Positions 5,775 to 7,314 of a stretch of 7,314 nucleotides of DNA are shown here, piece by piece. The first letter of the stretch is position 1. Each line of letters begins with the position of its first letter. Location: contig JAUWQS010000075.1 in the NCBI GenBank assembly GCA_030610915.1, forward strand, positions 1 through 7,314, written 5' to 3'. The position numbers and the translations under genes were made by a program. This DNA comes from Pseudomonadota bacterium. GTDB lineage: Bacteria; Desulfobacterota; Syntrophia; Syntrophales; JADFWA01. The notes beneath the pieces were generated by a model. That model did no database searches, had not been told where the DNA came from, and saw only the letters and a list, made by a program, of their open reading frames with translations.

Positions 5775-6396
5775 CTACCGGATCTGTTGAAATCCGCTGA
5801 CCATAAATTGCGCGGCAATTACCGCAAGAAGTAGTCCCATGAGCCGGGTAGTTACTCGAATACCGCCCACACCCATGGCCCGACGAATCCTCTCACCGAA
5901 GTAAAAGATACAGTAAACGATAAGACAGGCGATTATAATAGCCATTAATAGAAAGACTGTGCTCAGATGATTGTCCGGGGCTTTGCCGCCATACCAACAC
6001 AGCGGTGATGGCGCCGGGCCCCGCTATTAAAGGAGTTGCCAGGGGCACCAGAGCCACATTCTCCTTTGTGACACCCTCCTCTTCCTCTTCGACGGTTGTC
6101 TTCATTCCGCCGGGAATCAAACGGAGCATCTGCAACGCGTAAAGAAAAAAGATAAAACCCCCTGCCAGTTGAAAAGCAGGAAGACCAATTCCGAAAAAGC
6201 GCAATACAAAATCGCCCGTAAATCCAAAGAATATAAGAATTATACAGGCCGCTATTGAAGTAATGGCCGCTATTCTTCGTTGTTCTGCGGGGGTGTTTTG
6301 TTCTGTAAAGAGAATAAAAAAAGGGAGATTGCCAAGGGGATCCATGATTATCACGAGCGGCACCAGAATCGTCATGAAAAGTTTTAATGTTTCCAT
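5775..6396 (-). pseudogene. marC: MarC-family integral membrane protein gene with one frameshift
   Basis: The gene starts at ATG 6394-6396, with AAGGGA at 6401-6406 as a ribosome binding site 4 nt away. The first 135 codons (to 5992) give a multi-spanning inner-membrane protein with the family hallmarks MDPLGNLPFF (residues 18-27), an AFQLAGGFIFFLYALQMLRL span, an acidic EEEEE run and the VALVPLATPLIAGPGAIT motif. The frame then runs into an unrelated tail and stops at 5893. Skipping one base at 5991 restores the family: GGKAPDNHLSTVFLLMAIII, FGERIRRAMGVGG and LMGLLLAVIAAQFMVSGFQQ, ending at TAG 5775-5777. The combined length is about 206 aa, the normal size for six-helix MarC/UPF0056 proteins. 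Their function is unknown; the old link to multiple antibiotic resistance is not supported. The defect is a +1 (or -2) change, and both halves are otherwise clean, so it is recent or a sequencing error. It lies 143 nt downstream of the radical SAM gene on the same strand. Confidence 0.88.
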
Positions 6397-6400
6397 TTAG

Positions 6401-6406
6401 TCCCTT
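6401..6406 (-). promoter_or_regulatory. Ribosome binding site of marC, inside the 28-bp repeat
   Basis: On the minus strand AAGGGA precedes the ATG by CTAA. The motif is mostly formed by the last bases of the 28-bp repeat, so the repeat appears to supply the translation signal. Spacing of 4 nt is short. Confidence 0.45.
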
Positions 6407-6429
6407 AATTGTGAAGTTCGTGCAAAAAT
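6402..6429 (-). repeat. 28-bp dispersed repeat, copy 2, in the marC leader
   Basis: This matches 5661-5688 with four mismatches. It ends 5 nt before the marC ATG. The remaining spacer to the radical SAM stop (6430-6539) shows nothing convincing: AACAGTTCTGAG and AACAGTTTTGCGAG are a loose internal repetition, and no terminator hairpin with a T-run was found. Confidence 0.75.
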
Positions 6430-6539
6430 AGCAAAAGAATTTAGCTGTAAACAGTTCTGAGCTTTGCCAGTTCAGGGATTACGAACAGTTTTGCGAGAAT
6501 TTGCAAGATTTGAGTTCTCGGATAGCCTCCTATTTATCA

Positions 6540-7314
6540 TTACACTAAGAATCGTCGTTTAAGACCAAAGATTATCTTATTGAAATCTTCACCTTTATTC
6601 TTGATATCTGTTAGTACCTGCTCCATCTTTTTATGCTGCAAATTATTGGAAAGGTCATTTAATCCGGTATAGTATCCCATCCTCCTTCCTAATTGGAAAT
6701 TCCGTCTTTCTTCGATGGGCAAAGCGAGGTACCTGTCTATAACCCCAAGCATCTTTTCCTTTCCCTTAGGGAGTTGCCCCTCAACATCCTGGAGGAGGTT
6801 TTCAATATGATCACTCGCCAGATAGCTTGTAACCTCTAATCCACAAACAAGCTCTCTTATCTCTTCGATGACCTCATCATCTGTCTGTAATTCAAATTCG
6901 CCATTCCTGAGCTTGTTATATAAAGGAATATCTTCCCGCATGGAGAGGCTCCGAAGCCGGATAAAATCAGGATTTATCGCATTTAAAACTCTGGATGTCC
7001 GGCGGGCATGTTCACCCGACCATCGCTTGCCGCCAAGACCCGGCATTATATATTCACAAAGAGAAATGCCCGATTCAACCACCTTCTTCCCACTTTCGAT
7101 ATGTTCCGCGGCGGTGACACCTTTTTGCACAAAATTGAGCACTTCGTCACAGCCGCTCTCAAGTCCTACGTGTAATCTGGAAAGGCCTGCATCATGAAGC
7201 TCTTTTAATTCCTCCAACGTCTTTCCGGCGGCGGTTTTGGATCTGGAGTAAGAAGTAATTCTGGCCAGGTCAGGAAATGTTTCACATAAGAATTTCAACA
7301 CATCCACCAACTGC
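6540..7314 (-). CDS. Radical SAM protein, C-terminal part (5' truncated by the window edge)
   Basis: The frame is open from the right edge to TAA at 6540-6542, giving about 258 residues. SRSKTAAGKTLEELKELHDA, GLSRLHVGLESGCDEVLNFV and QKGVTAAEHIESGKKVVESG are the later strands of an Elp3/MiaB-type radical SAM barrel, with the GLESG motif that contacts SAM. CEYIMPGLGG and NPDFIRLRSLSMREDIPLYN match the conserved downstream part of a widespread uncharacterised radical SAM family. A helical C-terminal domain follows (LASDHIENLLQDVEGQLPKG, then ALPIEERRNFQLGRRMGYYT). The CxxxCxxC cluster motif and the real start lie beyond 7314; the TTG at 7308-7310 is internal. The reaction is unknown: some relatives are annotated as coproporphyrinogen oxidase-like, but this cannot be concluded here. 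The gene seems intact in the visible part and precedes marC on the same strand. Confidence 0.88.
   Translation of the reverse strand, partial: QLVDVLKFLCETFPDLARITSYSRSKTAAGKTLEELKELHDAGLSRLHVGLESGCDEVLNFVQKGVTAAEHIESGKKVVESGISLCEYIMPGLGGKRWSGEHARRTSRVLNAINPDFIRLRSLSMREDIPLYNKLRNGEFELQTDDEVIEEIRELVCGLEVTSYLASDHIENLLQDVEGQLPKGKEKMLGVIDRYLALPIEERRNFQLGRRMGYYTGLNDLSNNLQHKKMEQVLTDIKNKGEDFNKIIFGLKRRFLV

Overview
The window looks like an accessory stretch of a bacterial chromosome, probably an anaerobic, Desulfobacterota-like (deltaproteobacterial) genome. That guess rests on the dispersed 'CACAGATTCACACAGATGAA' repeat, the short GTTCGACTGAGC/CGCCGAAG intergenic repeats, and a radical SAM/MarC/ParB-fragment gene mix. 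It is a low-confidence inference; no rRNA or marker gene is present.

Layout. Positions 1-180 (+) hold the C-terminal end of a gene I cannot name. Positions 181-477 are a gene-free composite of repeats: a 62-bp dispersed repeat, a perfect 18-bp inverted repeat, an 8-bp REP-like hairpin and a degenerate GTCATTCCCGC-type repeat. Positions 478-738 (-) are a uvrC remnant covering only the C-terminal helix-hairpin-helix region. Positions 812-1957 (+) encode an AAA_14/DUF4143 ATPase whose last codons and stop lie inside a second copy of the 62-bp repeat (1926-1987). A repeat-rich spacer with a strong hairpin leads to the main gene, 2233-5358 (+): a 1041-aa single-chain restriction-modification enzyme with an N-terminal PD-(D/E)XK nuclease, a gamma-type N6-adenine methyltransferase and a C-terminal specificity region of Type ISP (LlaBIII-like) character, with no helicase visible. 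On the minus strand follow a fragment of a ParB-like HTH protein (5455-5625), short tandem and dispersed repeats (5661-5754), a marC-family membrane protein gene broken by one frameshift (5775-6396) and the C-terminal 258 residues of a radical SAM protein (6540 to the right edge).

How it fits together. The two intact plus-strand genes (ATPase and R-M enzyme) sit between broken minus-strand genes (uvrC and parB fragments, frameshifted marC) and are bracketed by repeats. This is what is expected of an integration or recombination hotspot that has collected defence-type cargo. The R-M enzyme needs no partner subunit. No sequence evidence links the ATPase to it beyond adjacency and shared orientation; 275 nt of repeat-rich DNA separates them, so they are probably transcribed separately. 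The most interesting points are the helicase-less ISP-like architecture, the strongly AT-rich specificity region inside that gene (suggesting target-domain exchange), and the repeats that flank or run into the cargo genes.
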